Source: Archilochus colubris (Eukaryota; Chordata; Aves; Apodiformes; Trochilidae). Taken from it: a DNA stretch of 64,000 nucleotides. Location: NCBI GenBank assembly GCA_023079485.1, contig CM041085.1:31915121-31979120 (forward strand). Direction: 5' to 3'. Shown in pieces: positions 36,201 through 51,200 of the stretch (position 1 is the stretch's first letter; each line of letters begins with the position of its first letter). Under the pieces are notes generated by a model, which ran no database searches, had not been told where the DNA came from, and was given only the letters and a program-made list of their open reading frames with translations. The translations under genes and the position numbers were made by a program.

Positions 36201-39200
36201 GCTGATTATTATACTCAAGCATCCAGTGTCTCTCTCTATCCAAACCTGTTCCACAAACAGCATGAACACAGAAGAAAACTACTTCACTGTGGTCAGAGCA
36301 CCCTCATCCCCTCTGGCTATGTCTGCATCAGCAAATAGTGCAGTACAATAGTTGCAAATCTGTCAAGCAGAAGTTTTTGCTGAGAACCTGATGTCCATGC
36401 ACCATATGCATTTTCACTGAATGATGACTCTGGTCTAGTTCTAGTCTTATTGGTGTAAAGTTGCTGCTTAGAATATGCAATCCAATTTAGTTTCATGCAA
36501 ACAGAACCAAAGTTTGTGCTCTCCAGGAGTATTCTCATGTGAGCCTATGTGTCTTAACTGGAAGAAGTTAAGAGATTCACCTCAAAGGCACTCTCCTAAC
36601 TTTAGTGAAAAAACAAACAAACGAAAAACCAAAACAACCAAATCAAAAACCAAAACCAACCACACACTGAAAAGGCAAAAAAATCCACAAACTATAGACA
36701 CACCCTATGCATCTCAGTACAGTTCCAGTCACCCCAAAATAATGTTGATGCTTCTGAAAGTTATGGCTTATTTTGAAGTTATGGCTTATTCTGAAGTGTG
36801 ACAAAGCAACTTAAAGTGTTTGAAGCATACTTGTGAAAAGCCAGAAACTGACTTTCCTAGTCTTGATTTATACAGTTCCCATCACCCATCAACCCTGGGG
36901 TTTTAGGTCTTTTCTTATTCATGTGTGTTGAGGCGGGTGTTTGGGATTTCGGTTGTGTTTGGGGGGGGTTGTTTGTTTGGGTTTTTTGTTTTTTGTTTTT
37001 TCCATTTTATTTTAATAACATCTTAGTCTGGATTTAGCCCCACATCAAAGAGCTCCCTGGACTATAGCACAGTTGAAACAGTCTTCTTTGCCTAAATTAT
37101 AAAAGCTACTACTAATCCACCTGTACCTTTTTTCAAATGTACCTTACAGTCAAACTATCCAGAAGTCTCTCAGACATCCTGCTACACAGTCAAACATGAT
37201 ATAGATGTTGATGTTTACCTAGAATTCTAGACTCCCAAGAGCATCAGAGTCTGTTTCCAGCATAACCAGAAGTGAAGTCCAAATTGCTCTTGCACAGCAG
37301 GGATGGAAACTATGCCCTGCCCACACTCCTCCTCTCCAGCCCCAAACATCTCAGTGAAACTTCATTTCCAACACGGTTTCAGGCATAAGGATCCTCAGTG
37401 ACAAGCACTTCACTGTAAACACATGTACAAGTACATGTGTTGATTGGCTTATTTAAAAAAGATTTAGAGAAGCCCCTCAATTAAAAAAAAAAAAAGACCA
37501 AAAATCCAAATAGTAATAAAGGTAAGAGGGTAAGAGCTGAACATCACATAATAATGATTTTTTTCAACTGTTCTTGTAAGAAGCCTTAAAATAGTTCAGG
37601 CCTTCAACTTCTTTCTTATATTGAATTAATAGAATAATAATGAAAAGAATGTTTTCCTCCTGCTAGTTTTCCATCTTCTTAAAAAACACCAAAAAACAAA
37701 ACAACCAATAAAAACCCCAAGCCCCAACAAAACAAAAAACCCGCATCTTTGTATTTTTAATAAATATTATTTAAAACAATTCAGTGTCACTGCATAATTT
37801 CAGAATTTTCTCCTCTCATTAACTCTGAATTACTTTGGTGTCAATTAATAGTATTTCTATGTTAGGGAAGTGAGTCATTTTAAAACCAAGTGTAATAAAC
37901 TTCAGTAATGCCTACTGCCAATCTAGTACTTCTTAGACTTGACTGTGTGCCTTTTTCTCACTCTATCAGAAGAACAATGGCTCTTTCCAAAAGCTCAAAT
38001 TTACATGAAAGTACATTTAGTCAAGAAAAGTTCTGAATTCAAACCAAACCTCACAGAGCAAATATAACATGACAGATCTTCAGCATGTCTTTTCACCAGA
38101 AAATACCTGTTAAGGTTCTCTAATAGAATGCCTACATACTCTTGAAGACTACCGGAAGTCACATTGTCAAAACTGTGTGCAGATGATCTTTTTCAAAGGC
38201 CTAAAGATGACCTGGATTTTAAAATTTTCATTTGAGTCTTCTTTGTTTGGTTTAACTTCTTAAATTAGAATTTTTAATCACATCCAATTACATCATTTTC
38301 AACAAGCTGCTAGAAAGAATATCAGTTTAATTAGTAAGTATATCAGTCTGATGCTCACCAATCAGTTTCACTCTTCCTGAAGACAGCAATGTGGGGTCAT
38401 CTTTTTTGACATTATTTATTGAGTCATCTACTAGTTCTTTGATATGATCAATTCCTACAACTTGTCCTTTGGGACCAACCTGGAATAAAAATATACAGTT
38501 GAATAATTTCTACTAGTTTTGGTTTATTTATAGAATGAGTATTTCTATTACCTGAGCCCATTTCTCTAAAATAAAAACAAAGAGCAAAGTGATAGTATAT
38601 TTTTTCAATGTTGTTAAAAATACTACTTGAAGTGATGCATCCTGACTTCTAGAAGCAACTGCTAATTCAAGTTTGTCAGTACAGTATTATAAATACTTGA
38701 CATAGTCTTATTTTTGAAATGCAAATCAGTTAAGTTAATACTAGTTACAGAGATTTCTTCTCTGAAATATTAGAAGTTAAATTTGATCATGAGTGTTTGC
38801 ATTGCCCACAATAAGAAGATACAACTTCAAGGACAAACACTAGAACTAATCTCCTTCCATGCTGAATAAACTTACATTGAAGGTTTTTCTTAGGGAGACC
38901 TTACTTCAAGGGAAACAGTAAGTCATGCATTTTATTTTAACTCAAGAGTCCCATTCTTTCAGAAGCAAATAGAGCAATTAACAGTCAGGGACAAACTACC
39001 TTTCACCTACCCTTCCATTCACGAATTTTCTTTCCAGGGGAAAAGGGGAACTTTTGACACCTCCTAAGTCACAAAAGGTCACAAAAGATCTGTGTATTAC
39101 AAGAGCAAAAAAGGTCTACTAACAAAAACTTTTCTGTTACAAGTATTGTGGAACTGTTTATTTATTCCAGAAAAGTTATTCCAATTTTGGAGACAAGATA

Positions 39201-42200
39201 AGAAGAATCCACATCTTAAATATGACCATTTTAAAAAGAACCCAGCTCAAAAAGCACAATGGTAGAGTATGTCATAAAAATGTTGTCATAAAAACTTTGT
39301 CTTTGGATAAATTTAGATGCACTGGTTATGTGTCTGTATCTCACATTTTTATGTTGCTAAGACATGGAAAATCAGTAACTGATTAGAGATATGAGAAATT
39401 TTGTCCTGGTTTATTATGGACAAGTCCTGTGTTTTAAAATAAATAAATCAAGAGAGCAGAGTTATCTCTTCTTTTTCATGTGGAAGACCATCAAGACCAC
39501 TTTGAAACAAAGCAAGACACATGGCAAGTTTTCATTGTGACAACCATAGGTTGCTATACGGAAGAATGCCTGGCAATCAGTTGTACCAGCAGCTGGCAAA
39601 AGATCAAATGTATTCCAAACATGAAATGCATTTGATATAAAGGAAGGGAACCTCCTGCTGTATGTCACAGTCTATTACACTATTTCTGAGTTCTTGTCAA
39701 TTACTGCTGTTACCCCAGAACTTTGAAGTGTGTGCAATGACAACAGCAAAATGGCAACATTTTTGGAATCTCCATGGTCTGTCTGAAATAAGAATACACC
39801 TCACTCTTTTTATAATTCCAGGACTTACAGATTGAAAACTACAACTCATTAAGTTTGCCAGCAACCTTTAATAACTAATAAAGATGCTTTACTAGTCTAG
39901 CTAAACAAAGGTTTCCCTGAAGTACCACAAATGAGATTATCATTTCAGGAATAAAGCTGTCACAACATCAATGTGCACTTTGGCATTTGAGCCACAAATG
40001 CAAGCTATTCATTCTAGATCAAGTCAACTTGTGAAGCAACATCCACATGATCCAGTAAGCATGTCCTCAATTGAATTTTGATAGTAAACCATTTTACAAT
40101 CATTCCCAAAATATACTTCTTTCAAGCTCTTGTTACTGTTAGGAAGGACTTTACAGAGAAAGTCAGAGCAGTGGATGAAGCAAGATGCATATTGCACAGT
40201 AGTAATGCTATCAAACAGAACAAAAGCATTTATCCCATGTTTCACAAAACATGTCTGCAAGGTGATGCACTAAGGAGGATTCAGAAGAGGAACATGACAT
40301 TCATATGGCAACAAAAAGATAGTGTGAGTAACCTCAGCAAAATTGGAAAGAAATTTTCTTTCTGAGGTGGTTCCAACTGCACTGCAGATGTTTCCAGCTT
40401 TCCTTATACAGCTGTCACAAACGAAAAAAGTGCACAACCACAACTTGCCACATCTTATAAAAAATGGCTATTCCTCTATGCATCTGTAACCTTTTACTGA
40501 GAAATACACATCATTTTGACAGAAGTTTTAAGACTTGTAGGATTGGAGTTCCCAAGCATACTACTTGACTACTGAAGACAAAGTTAGACCAAAAATAAGA
40601 CATCACAAACACAACAGATCAATGCTTGGAAACAAAAAAGTAGCAAAAAGAAATATATGAGAATGTGTCACCATATGTATCACCATACTCCAAATTAATT
40701 TCTTGGAAAGACAAACAAACAAACAATCCAGTTGGCAGTATAATGAAAGTCTGTGCTAGTTATAAAGCAATGATAAAGTCCTGGAACAGAGCAGGAAGAC
40801 CTGATTATATACCACTACATAAATAAATCTAACAGTACTCAGCCATCAAAAAAACATATCTTTTCATCTTTTTTTTCCTGAAGTAAAGTAGGTGGTAGCA
40901 CAGAGAATTCCTTATGCATATGTTGAACAACCCAGACATAAAGTTACTTGGAGAGGACTTAAAGAGAATTTTAAGTAATAATGAACTACTTACAGTGATG
41001 TTCACACAATACAGTAACAAGAAAAGTTAAACTCAAAGACAATTTATATACATACAATGTATTTCCCTGTGGAAACAGGATTTTTTCAGGTCTTGCTATG
41101 CTCTCATCATACGAGGAAGACGTAAGAATTGATGACAATGAGAACATTCATAGCCACAGAAGATAATGTAAAGACTCTGCTGAACAAGACAAGCAGCTCT
41201 TTCCTTCAAGCTATAAAGCAACAATTAAAATGTAATAAAAAAACCCCTTCCCCTCAAGGCAGTTTCCTCACCATCACACAACTTACTGGACCTTTTAGCT
41301 CAACCACGGAGTATCAGCTAAGGTAAGAAATGGGTACTAACCACACCCAGAAGAGTAAATTATATAATATTTGTATAATATATACTTGTACAGTAAATTG
41401 TATAATAAAAACATCTACATAATATTAATCAGTCCATTGTACAAATGATGGAGGCTTTTTTGCTTTAATTTAGAGTTAACCTGCAGTTCAAATAGCTCTG
41501 ATGGTCAAGTGATTAAATTAAGTATCTCACCATTCGTGAAAAGCATGCTGTAAGGATTCCACTTCCAGATCCTACATCAAGTGCTTTGGCTCCTTCATGT
41601 AACTGATCAGACAGAAGTTCAAGAGCATATGCATGCTAAGAGAAGACAGAGAAAGAAAATCTCAAAATATTTGAAGTGTCTATTTTACCCAATATATGTT
41701 CATTTCTTCAGTCATTCTGGGCAATACATCTAGGATTTGCATAAGAAATTTCAGAATTATGTTGTATTACAAGAAAGTGAGGTGGGGGGAACAAACTGTG
41801 TGATATAATCATTGTTATTTCATTGACTTCAACAAATTGGGTGTATATATACTTAAGAAAAAAAAACATATATAAACTTACCTGACCATTCAAGTTTCTA
41901 TTACACATTTAATTATTTATATACAGCTATTGGGAAGAGGCACCATAAATCAATTCAGTTCTCTTCAGGTCTAGTGGCTTTACTGTTACATTCCATAAAT
42001 TCTTTATGACCCATAAAAAATTTACCTTACCATTATGCTGTATATATTGGAATACATTGGAGGCTAGCTAGGAAGATGCTTTGGAGCACCAAGGAAAACA
42101 GCTACAACTGCCTCTTGTATTACCTGCCCACTTGCTGAATGAAGTAATAGCAAAAAGTTGTCTTTGTAAGGCACATAACCAGGCTCATACATGAAATGCA

Positions 42201-45200
42201 GTAGCCTACAGACACACTTTATGAGTTTTGCTTTCCTACATGCTGGGCGAGTAAACCAATAAGCTTAGGTAACACTAAAAATACAGTTTTTTCCCTTAAA
42301 ATTTCAGAGACAGACATTATCCCACTCTTATGGCTCAATCTATCAAACCAGAAAAACAGAAACAATCAGAACATTCATTGCTAGAACACTTATTGCTAGT
42401 ATTTGCTTCAAGGACACATTTCCTTTTTACTATAATACTTCATATCTTACAAGTGCTAAGCATACAATAATTCAAAGATCATGACTTAGGTGAGTTAACT
42501 TTTTTAAAAAACATACAACTTATTTTCTCCCTTAGCCACAGTACTTATATTTCTGTCTTTCCTTGAATAAAATCATTAACATATCAATATAAAACCATCA
42601 GAAATTTCATATAGAAAACTAAGTAAATTGTAACACAACTAGGTAGTTTTCAGCCAAGAAAAGGAGACTTTGACTATCTTTTGACACTTCGCAACCACTG
42701 ACAAGTTATACACATCTTTTTGCAAGGGCAAAATATATGCTTCTATTCATCCTTCATCTCAAATAAAGAGAAAAAATATGTCATGTCTGTGCTAGATCTA
42801 AGTACTGAAATTCCCTCTTAGCACTCAGTCATGACTGCCCTGGTGTCAAACCACTTGTCAAAAAGCCTTCATCTCAGTACAATGTTTTGGAATTTTTTTT
42901 CCCTTTTCAAAGAATTAAAGGCATTACAGCAATAGTACACCACAGAAATCACTGCTATAAAAATACAAGAATTCAGAAGTGGCTAAGTTATACAGTAATC
43001 TGGCTTGGAAATGATCTCTGGAAATCCTGTAGTCCAACCCTTTTTCAATACAGGGCAATTTTAAATTAGGCTGCTTAGAGCCCTGTCCAGTCAGCTTCTT
43101 TGTATCAGAGAACAGAATTTCCACAGTCTGCAAAACCTGTTTCAGTGCTTCACTACTCTCAATGGTAATTTTTTTCAACCTAGAAACTAATCAGAATTTC
43201 CCACATTACATTTTTTGTCTACTAACTCCCACCTTATCACTGTGCCTCTGACTCTTTGTGCCTTCCCACTAGGCAGCTCACAACAGCATCACTGCAATCA
43301 ACTGTTCATTGAATTTGCTAGAATAAATATTTTATCTCAGAGGCATCTGGATATCTATAAAATCACCTATACTATTCACCTAAGTTTAAAGCTTACCATA
43401 TGTGGAGCACTAATTGTTGCTTGGAAACCTGTAAAAGAAGAGAGCGGAAGAACACATTTATCATAGCTAAGACAGCAATTTTATGATCTTTATTACCTTG
43501 ATTGTAAAATGCAACACCTTAATTATCACTGTCATTCGGGTCACTACATCCCCCCCCCAACAGTTACATAAGTACTCTGCCTCAGAAGCAAGTTAAGTTT
43601 CATCTTATCATAGAAGAAAAGGCTCTGCCCTTGACAGCAGTTATTGTTTTGTCACTATACTGTCTTAGCTTAAGCTACATTGAATTCAGAAGAGTAATGT
43701 CTCCCATAATAACATAATGGCTTTTTTACTCAGTCCCTACACAAAAAGATAAATTTTTTTAGTACAAGTATGATGTGCTGGGGACTGTAGAACTTCTGCA
43801 GACAATATCCTCAACTATTTTGCAAACACCACACACCTATAACAAAATATGAAGGAACATGTGAGGGCCACAAAGATGATCAGAGGGCTGGTGCACCTCC
43901 TGTGAAGGTTGGAAGAGTTTGGTTTGCTCAGCCTGGAGAAGAAAAGCCTCGCAGGAGACCTCATAGTAGCCTTCCAGTACCTGGAGAGGTCTGTATAGGA
44001 AAGCTGGGGAAGGAGTTTTTACAACACCATGTAGTGTCAGGACAAGGGCTATCAGTTTCAAACTGGAAGAGGACAGATTTACAACAGATATTAGGAAGAA
44101 ATTCTTTAGTGTGAGTGGTTGTTCAGTGTGAGCACAGGTTGTTCAGGAAAGCTGCAGATGCCCCCTCCCTGGAAGTGTTCAAGGCCAGGCTGGATGGGGC
44201 TTTAAGCAACCTGTTCTAGTGGGAGGTGTGCCTGCCCATGGCAGGGGGATTGGAACTGGATGATCTTTAAGGTGCTTTCCAACAGAAAACATTCAGTGAT
44301 TCTAGGTACAACTATATTTGTTTCTGTGACAAAACGAGTCACAGATTTGGAATACATATCTTAAAAGATTTTTTAATTTCCCTATACAACGAATAAAATC
44401 CTGATACAATTAATAATACTCACCACTCACTATTAACAAACTGATAAGAGAACTAAACAACCTTCAAAATTTTAAAAATCATGCACATTTGAAATATCTG
44501 TATGACAAAGGTAGTCACAGTTATGCAAAACAGTATAATCTCATTTTTTCAAGCTGCTCTTACCTATAGACTGTGGAGAATCCATATAAGGGTTGTATTT
44601 TGCATAGTGGCAACGGTCTGTAGCCAGCATTACTTCAAATACCTTGTCTGTTTTGATTATTCCATTTTCTATAAATACACAAATAAATACAGTTGAAAAA
44701 ATTGTTTCTCTTCTGCAATGCAAGAGCACGTGAAATACATGAATACGTTCCTAATATTGTAAGAAATCATGCTATCTTACCCTCTTTGACATTCTAACCC
44801 TCATTATACTTGAGGTTAGGTTGTAGCCCATAGAGCAAACAATGTTTAAGCCAGTGAACTTTGGATAAGGCTTTACCAGCAGTAAGAGATGCTTTTCTGA
44901 AACTATAAAGACATTTGCAAAGACCTATCCCCTAGAAAAGCTCAACTTCACGCATACTTTTGATATTACTGAAAACACAGCTAGAAAGCAACTGATGTTA
45001 CTCTAAACATCAAGCGGCATCCTGGTTCGAAGTACTCTGTTTTCAGTATCTGTTTCTCATTTGTGTTGGCAAAACAAAACAATCCTTTTATAAAGGAACT
45101 CCTACAGAATCAGGATTCTTCAGCTAGGGCACTGAAGCCATTGAGTTTTTATAAAACATGTTGAATCTTTGTTCAGTTTTCAAAACAAAATGCAAAGGTA

Positions 45201-48200
45201 CATGCATGTAAAATGTCAGTAGCACTGCAGTGTAGTCATTTTTCCTTACAATTTTATTGAAGGGTTTTTTTAAAAACAGATTTGCTGACTGTTACATCTT
45301 TTTCATCAGTAAATAAGTTAAGCAAGTAACCCACACTCTGCATCCCCAGCAGAACCAGTGGGACTATCTGGATTCTGTGTCTCAGCAATGTACTGAATTT
45401 ACTGAATAATGTTCCCTCTTTATTAAAAATACACCCTCTCAGCTATGAGTGTGTAATTAGAGCTTCACATTATCCCCCTCCAGACAGATTTAGTCTGCTT
45501 TTCAAAGCTGCTTGTTATACAACAGAGACAACAACAAATTTTAGGTAGGAATTAAGAAAAGTAATCAAGCCCTACAAAGTTAATATTGACATGGTAATTT
45601 TTTCTGTGTTGATAACAGAAACACAGTTAATGCAAAATACTGAACATCAGTGACAGTCCTTTCCTTCCTGCAGTAGTCAGTCCCAGGATGACCAATTGCC
45701 AGGATCTTAATTCTCCCTACAACACATCTCTATCAGATTATGAACTGAGTCCAGAAAATAAGTATAGCTCCTAAAAAAAGCCAATAATGGAAGTTGATAT
45801 TGCAAAGAAGAAATTCTAATTTCAAGCCACCTTTCAATGCCAAAAAAAGATCCCAATCCTATGACAATTAATAATAAACTATTTGCTAATAAACAGTGGT
45901 GGTATGTGAGGGTGACAAGACATTGGAGCAGGTTGCCCAGGAAAGTTGTGGCTGTTCCTTCCCAGGAAGCGTCCAAGCCTGTGTCAGATGGGCCTTGAGC
46001 AACCTGGTCTGGTGGGAGGTCTCCCTGTGTGTGGCGGGGGGGGGGGGTTGGAATTAGATAATCTTCAAGGTACCTTCCAACCCAAACCCATGATTCTATT
46101 CCAATGCAAAGCATTTTCTAAATCTTAAAAGGAACCAGTGTATTGCAGCAAAATAATTCCCAAATGTATATATATACATATATATATACATATATTGATT
46201 ATCCCTTCCAATGATAACATGCACAGAATATTCTCCTTAAGTGCCTGCATTTCAAGACTGATAATCAGTACTGCAAACAAATCAGATGTTTAATTAAAGT
46301 GTTTACAAGCAAAGGCTGATAAACAAACACACTGGCTTACAGCTTAAAATGAGAAGTCAACTGTTTATTAGGATTATATCAACACAACTCCTAAGCTTCA
46401 AAGGGCTGAAGCCATAAGTAACCACTTCAGAGCAGAGCATGGCCTGCAGAGCTCAAGTGTTAACTCTGTGCAGAGGCTGCAGCAATGAGAGCTTGACATA
46501 ATTTGAGTGTGTTTTGAAAACCCGCTCTAGTCTGCTTCTTTTCCACAAACAACACCCTGACAACAAGAAAAGAGCTCACAGAGCAGTTCTTGGATTTGGA
46601 GGTGGAAATATACCACAGTTTGATGTAACCTGGGAAACTGGGGCAGTTGGCTGTCAGAGAGCAAAGAAAAAAAAGAGCTGAAGTCTGAAAAGGCACCATG
46701 GATTTGCAACAAGTAAACAACCTATATTTTTAATTAGCAACAAATACATTACTGAAGTAGTTATTTTTCAAAGAACTGCCTACGCCACTGAGGATATCCT
46801 GACTGTTGCTCAAACAAGTTTCCAACCAAACCATAAAATACTAGCAGTCAACACACCAACACTAGCCTCCAGATCAGAAAAAGGATGTCTCATTGCCACA
46901 TGATAAAATCCAGCACACAAGCTTACTATACACACTATAAACAGCTACTCAAACACCTCCTGGTGCTGGCTTCATAAAAAGAAAATGCTCGTGGACACCT
47001 CAAAACTACTCACTGTGGGGCTTTTCCAGCATCCACATTGTCCAGTTTCTCCCCAGTTACTTTCTCCATAACCACTGCAGAGTACTTCACTTATGAAAAT
47101 TACTTTTCAGCAAAACACTAATACTTTAAAATCATAGAGGTCTTAAAGCATGATATAAAGCATATAACACTGTCACAAAAGATTAAATCAAGTAGATTAA
47201 AATTACTCAAGTGACAACAGTTTCTAGATGTCTCCACCTGGCCCACACAAACCAGCTAGCAACTTTCAAGAAGATCGTGGGCTGGAACAGAACCCCATCT
47301 TCATTTTTGAGCAGTGTGAAGTTAGTTGGTTTTAAGCAGCTATCAACTGATGTTTTTATGGTAAGGGTCTTTTTTTATGGCGAAAGGAAAAAGAGAAGAA
47401 AGCAAATCAGTTAAAACACTAAGGAATGAGCTTAGGAAGATTTCACTGTAAACCATGAGCACAAAGAAAGCACTTTGAACAAAAAGTGATGGATCAATAA
47501 AGGACACTGATGCCAAAACATACAAAGTTCTTTGCTAAAGAAACTTAAAGTAGATGGTTGCAAACAAGTGTTTTTTAAACAAGTCATACATACAAACATC
47601 TTGTACTTGCTGATAATTTAAAAGTATCTACCTCAAACATTCAACAGCACATCTCAGTTGTCCTTGTGATTTGGATTCTCAATAACAAATTATTCAAAAA
47701 GGATGTTGCATACTTCTAACGGGAAGGAATCAGTTGAGAGTCTGTCATTCTGAGACACTGAGGAAAGAAGGCTCTATCAGAACTATTCTTAAAGTCAAGA
47801 AACTAAACACAAAGAGCAAATCATATTAAAATCAAAAAGCGGCAGAATTTACAGTAAAAAAATTTTGCCTTAGCATTGAAATGTTGCTCAAAAGATATAA
47901 AGGTAAAACCACATGAGATCCAAAAGCTAAATTCAACACAATAAGCACAACAAAGTAGTATGGAGCCTCAAGTTCCAGTTAAATACAAATACACCTTCCA
48001 AAATTCCACTTCTACTTTATGGAAATAATCCTTCCTCATTTAATAACAATCACCTTCCAAACCAACCTGTCTGTATCAACCTCTCTATTAATTTTCATGA
48101 ATTTGAAAGTCTGCAGGTAACTAATTTAGACACATTTAAGGACAGCTGTATTGCTCCCTCATACAGTAGGCCAATGTTGCAAAGCTGGTATTAACCATTT

Positions 48201-51200
48201 TCTTCTTTGGGATGGAGAAAAGCAGGCTAGTTCTCTGCTCATAGTGCTAGTCCTACAGTGCTTCTCTATCACAAAAGCCATCCATAAAATGTTTTCATTT
48301 ATTGAAATGGCTATGCTGACTTCATCTATTAGCAGCTGCATGAAGAAACTTTTGGGAGTATGGGACAGAAGGTCATTTTAAGGTTGGGTTCAGCCTGCAA
48401 GAAAATAGAACTGCACTTTGCAAGAAACTTTAACACCGGTGAACAGACGAGGGAGACATCACCTTTGAGCATACCTGGATCTCTCTACATTTGAGAATGC
48501 TGAACTTCACTTACAAATCACACTGAATGTCAAACCTGAAGAGTTCAATACAAAGCAGCAACAACCATCAGTAATCACTGAAAACCACCTTAGCTGCATA
48601 GCACAGACAGATAAGCAGCACTCCTCACAATAAGGCTTGAGACAATAGTACTTTAAAGAAAGGCTGATTCTGCACACTTTACACCTTACCGAGGTGATTC
48701 CATGCAACCACTTCACTGATCCATTTTCAGAAAAGCTAGTGCTGTCAAGACCAGCAGGAAGTCCAAATGAACAGTCTGTTGTTATGAAAGTGGCTTAATT
48801 AGAACAGGCACTAGTCCTATGCAAAAGCTGAGGAAAATCAAAAGATCAGCAAAATATGACCATGACTCCAGAAGGAGTGATTTCATGACCATGTCATCCA
48901 GAAGGTCCTGGACAAACTGGAGGTGTGGGCCCAGGTGAACCTAATGAGTTCAACATGACCAAGTATAGGGTCCTGCACCTGGGTCAGAACAATCCACGTG
49001 ATCACTACAGGCTTGGGGATGAAGTTTCAGAAAGCAGCCCTGCAGAAAGGACTTGGGGGTGCTGGTGGATGAAAAGCTGGACTTAAGACAACAATGCATG
49101 CTTGCAGCCCAGAAAACCAATCCCATCCTGGGCTGCAGAAGAAGCATGGCCAGCAGATTGCAAGAGATGATTCTGCTACTTAATTCTGCTCTGGTAAGAC
49201 CACAGCTGTAGTCCTGTGCCCAGCTCTGGAGCCCTCAATACAGGAAGGACGTGGACCTGATGAAGCAGGTCCAGTGGAGGGCCATGAATATGATCAGAGG
49301 GGCAAAACATCTTTCCTATGGGGACAGGCTGAGGGAGCTGGGGTTGTTCAGCCTGGAGAAGAAAAGGTTCAGGGGAGACCTAATAGTGACCTTGCAGTAC
49401 CTGAAGGGGCCTACAGGAAGTCTGGAAATGAACTCTTTGCAAGGGCCTGTAGTGATAGGAGAAGGGGAAATGGTTTTCAATTAGAGTAGATTTAGTTTTG
49501 ATATTAGGAAAAAGTTCTTTACCGTGAGGATAGTGGAAAAATGGAACAGGTTGCCCACCAGGTAGCTGAGGCCTCAGCCCTGAAAATATTCAAGGTGAGA
49601 CTTGATAAGCCTCTCAGCAACCTGATTTAGTTGAGGGTGTCCCCTCAACAGACAGATCTGCAAAATTATTTCCATTTTACTATATTACTCTAACTAGGTA
49701 GCTTCAGACTACCAGAAAACATAGCATTATGCCACTAAACCCAATAAGAGGAAAAATAATATTCAATCAACTAAATATTTTTAAACAAAAATGATTATAA
49801 TGTGTTGTGATATAAAGAAGCAGCATTAAAAAGGTGGGGGTTTTTTTCCTGGATGAGTGAAAACATGAATTTTGTAGCACTGACTTTTGAATTGTTGTGG
49901 GAAAGAATGGATATGTTTTTAACATTGTATCTTGTCTAACATGAACAGGAAAAAATATGGCAGCAACAAAGAACCAGTTAAGAACACAATCCTAATTTAC
50001 ACACAGGTAAAATGTGATTTATGCTTTTAAAGCTTTTTTCCTGCAATGTTAGGTTGTCTTGAAGGCCTCCTCTTAGAAGGTCAAGGGTGCAGAAATTCCT
50101 GCATAACATTTCTGCATTGGTGAGGCCGCACCTGGAGTATTGTGTCCAGTTCTAGGCCCCTCAGTTCAAGAAGGACAGGGCTTGAAAGAGTCCAGCGCAG
50201 AGCTACTAAGATGATTAAGGGAGTGGAACATCTCCCTTATGAGGAAAGGCTGAGGGAGCTGGGTCTCTTTAGTTTGGAGAAAAGGAGACTGAGGGGTGAC
50301 CTCATCAATGTTTTCAAATATGTAAGGGGTGAGTGTCAGGGAGATGGAGTTAGGCTCTTCTCAGTAGTGACCAGTGATAGGACAAGGGGTAATGGGTGTA
50401 AATTGGAGCACAGGAGGTTCAAGTTGAATATTCAAAAAAATTTTTTTACTGTAAGGGTGACAGAGCCCTGGAACAGGCTGCCCAGGGAGGTTGTGGAGTC
50501 TCCTTCACTGGAGACATTCAAAACCCGTCTGGACACGTTCCTATGTGATGTACTCTAGGTGGCCCTGCTCTGGCAGGGGGGGTTGGACTAGATGATCTTT
50601 CGAGGTCCCTTCCAACCCCTAGGATTCTGTGATTCTGTGATTTCACTGGCATGGGGAAATCACTAACAAATACTTAAATCACAAATAATAAAAAGTCTCA
50701 TAGGACCTCTTTTAAGCAATTAGTTTAATTACTTACTAATAAATAAAAAAATACTCCAAAGATAGCATCACAGATATCAACTCTATACCACCTGAGCCAT
50801 TAACTAAATCTAAGAAATTTTATATATTCTTAAACCAACATATTGATGGATGAGTTAATTTTTAATTTTCAACTCTTCCAACTCTTTCACTATCCATACA
50901 TGAGTTACAATTCTTAGTCACTCAAGCCTCCATCCAACACATATGTTGAAGGAACGTGTTCATTGACCGCACACAACGAGTAACATAACTACTTGTACAG
51001 TGGACATATTAAATTTGGGCTAAGTGGTTTTTATTGGTCTATTTTTCCATTGCTATTTCATTTCTTCATGTTTGTCCAACTTACATTACTCTTCCTTGAG
51101 CAATATCAGCCAGCTGTAGAGAGATTTGGAGAAACCATGGAAAATAACAAAAAAACCCAACCCAATGTATTGTCGTTGCTGAACTGATCTTAGGCATAAC

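Larger units (their letters stand above)
33254..38358. other. PCMT1 intron 5
   Basis: About 5.1 kb. It holds a CR1 (34371-34705), the palindromic AT-rich duplication at 36036-36123, A/C-rich and G/T-rich low-complexity runs (36607-36662 and 36953-37002), and an 18-bp tandem pair at 36760-36795. No exon seen. Confidence 0.7.

Noticed and set aside
50142..50558. 138-codon open frame that looks like a protein gene
   Set aside because: It is the decayed C-terminus of CR1 ORF2, ending in the CR1 3' tail.
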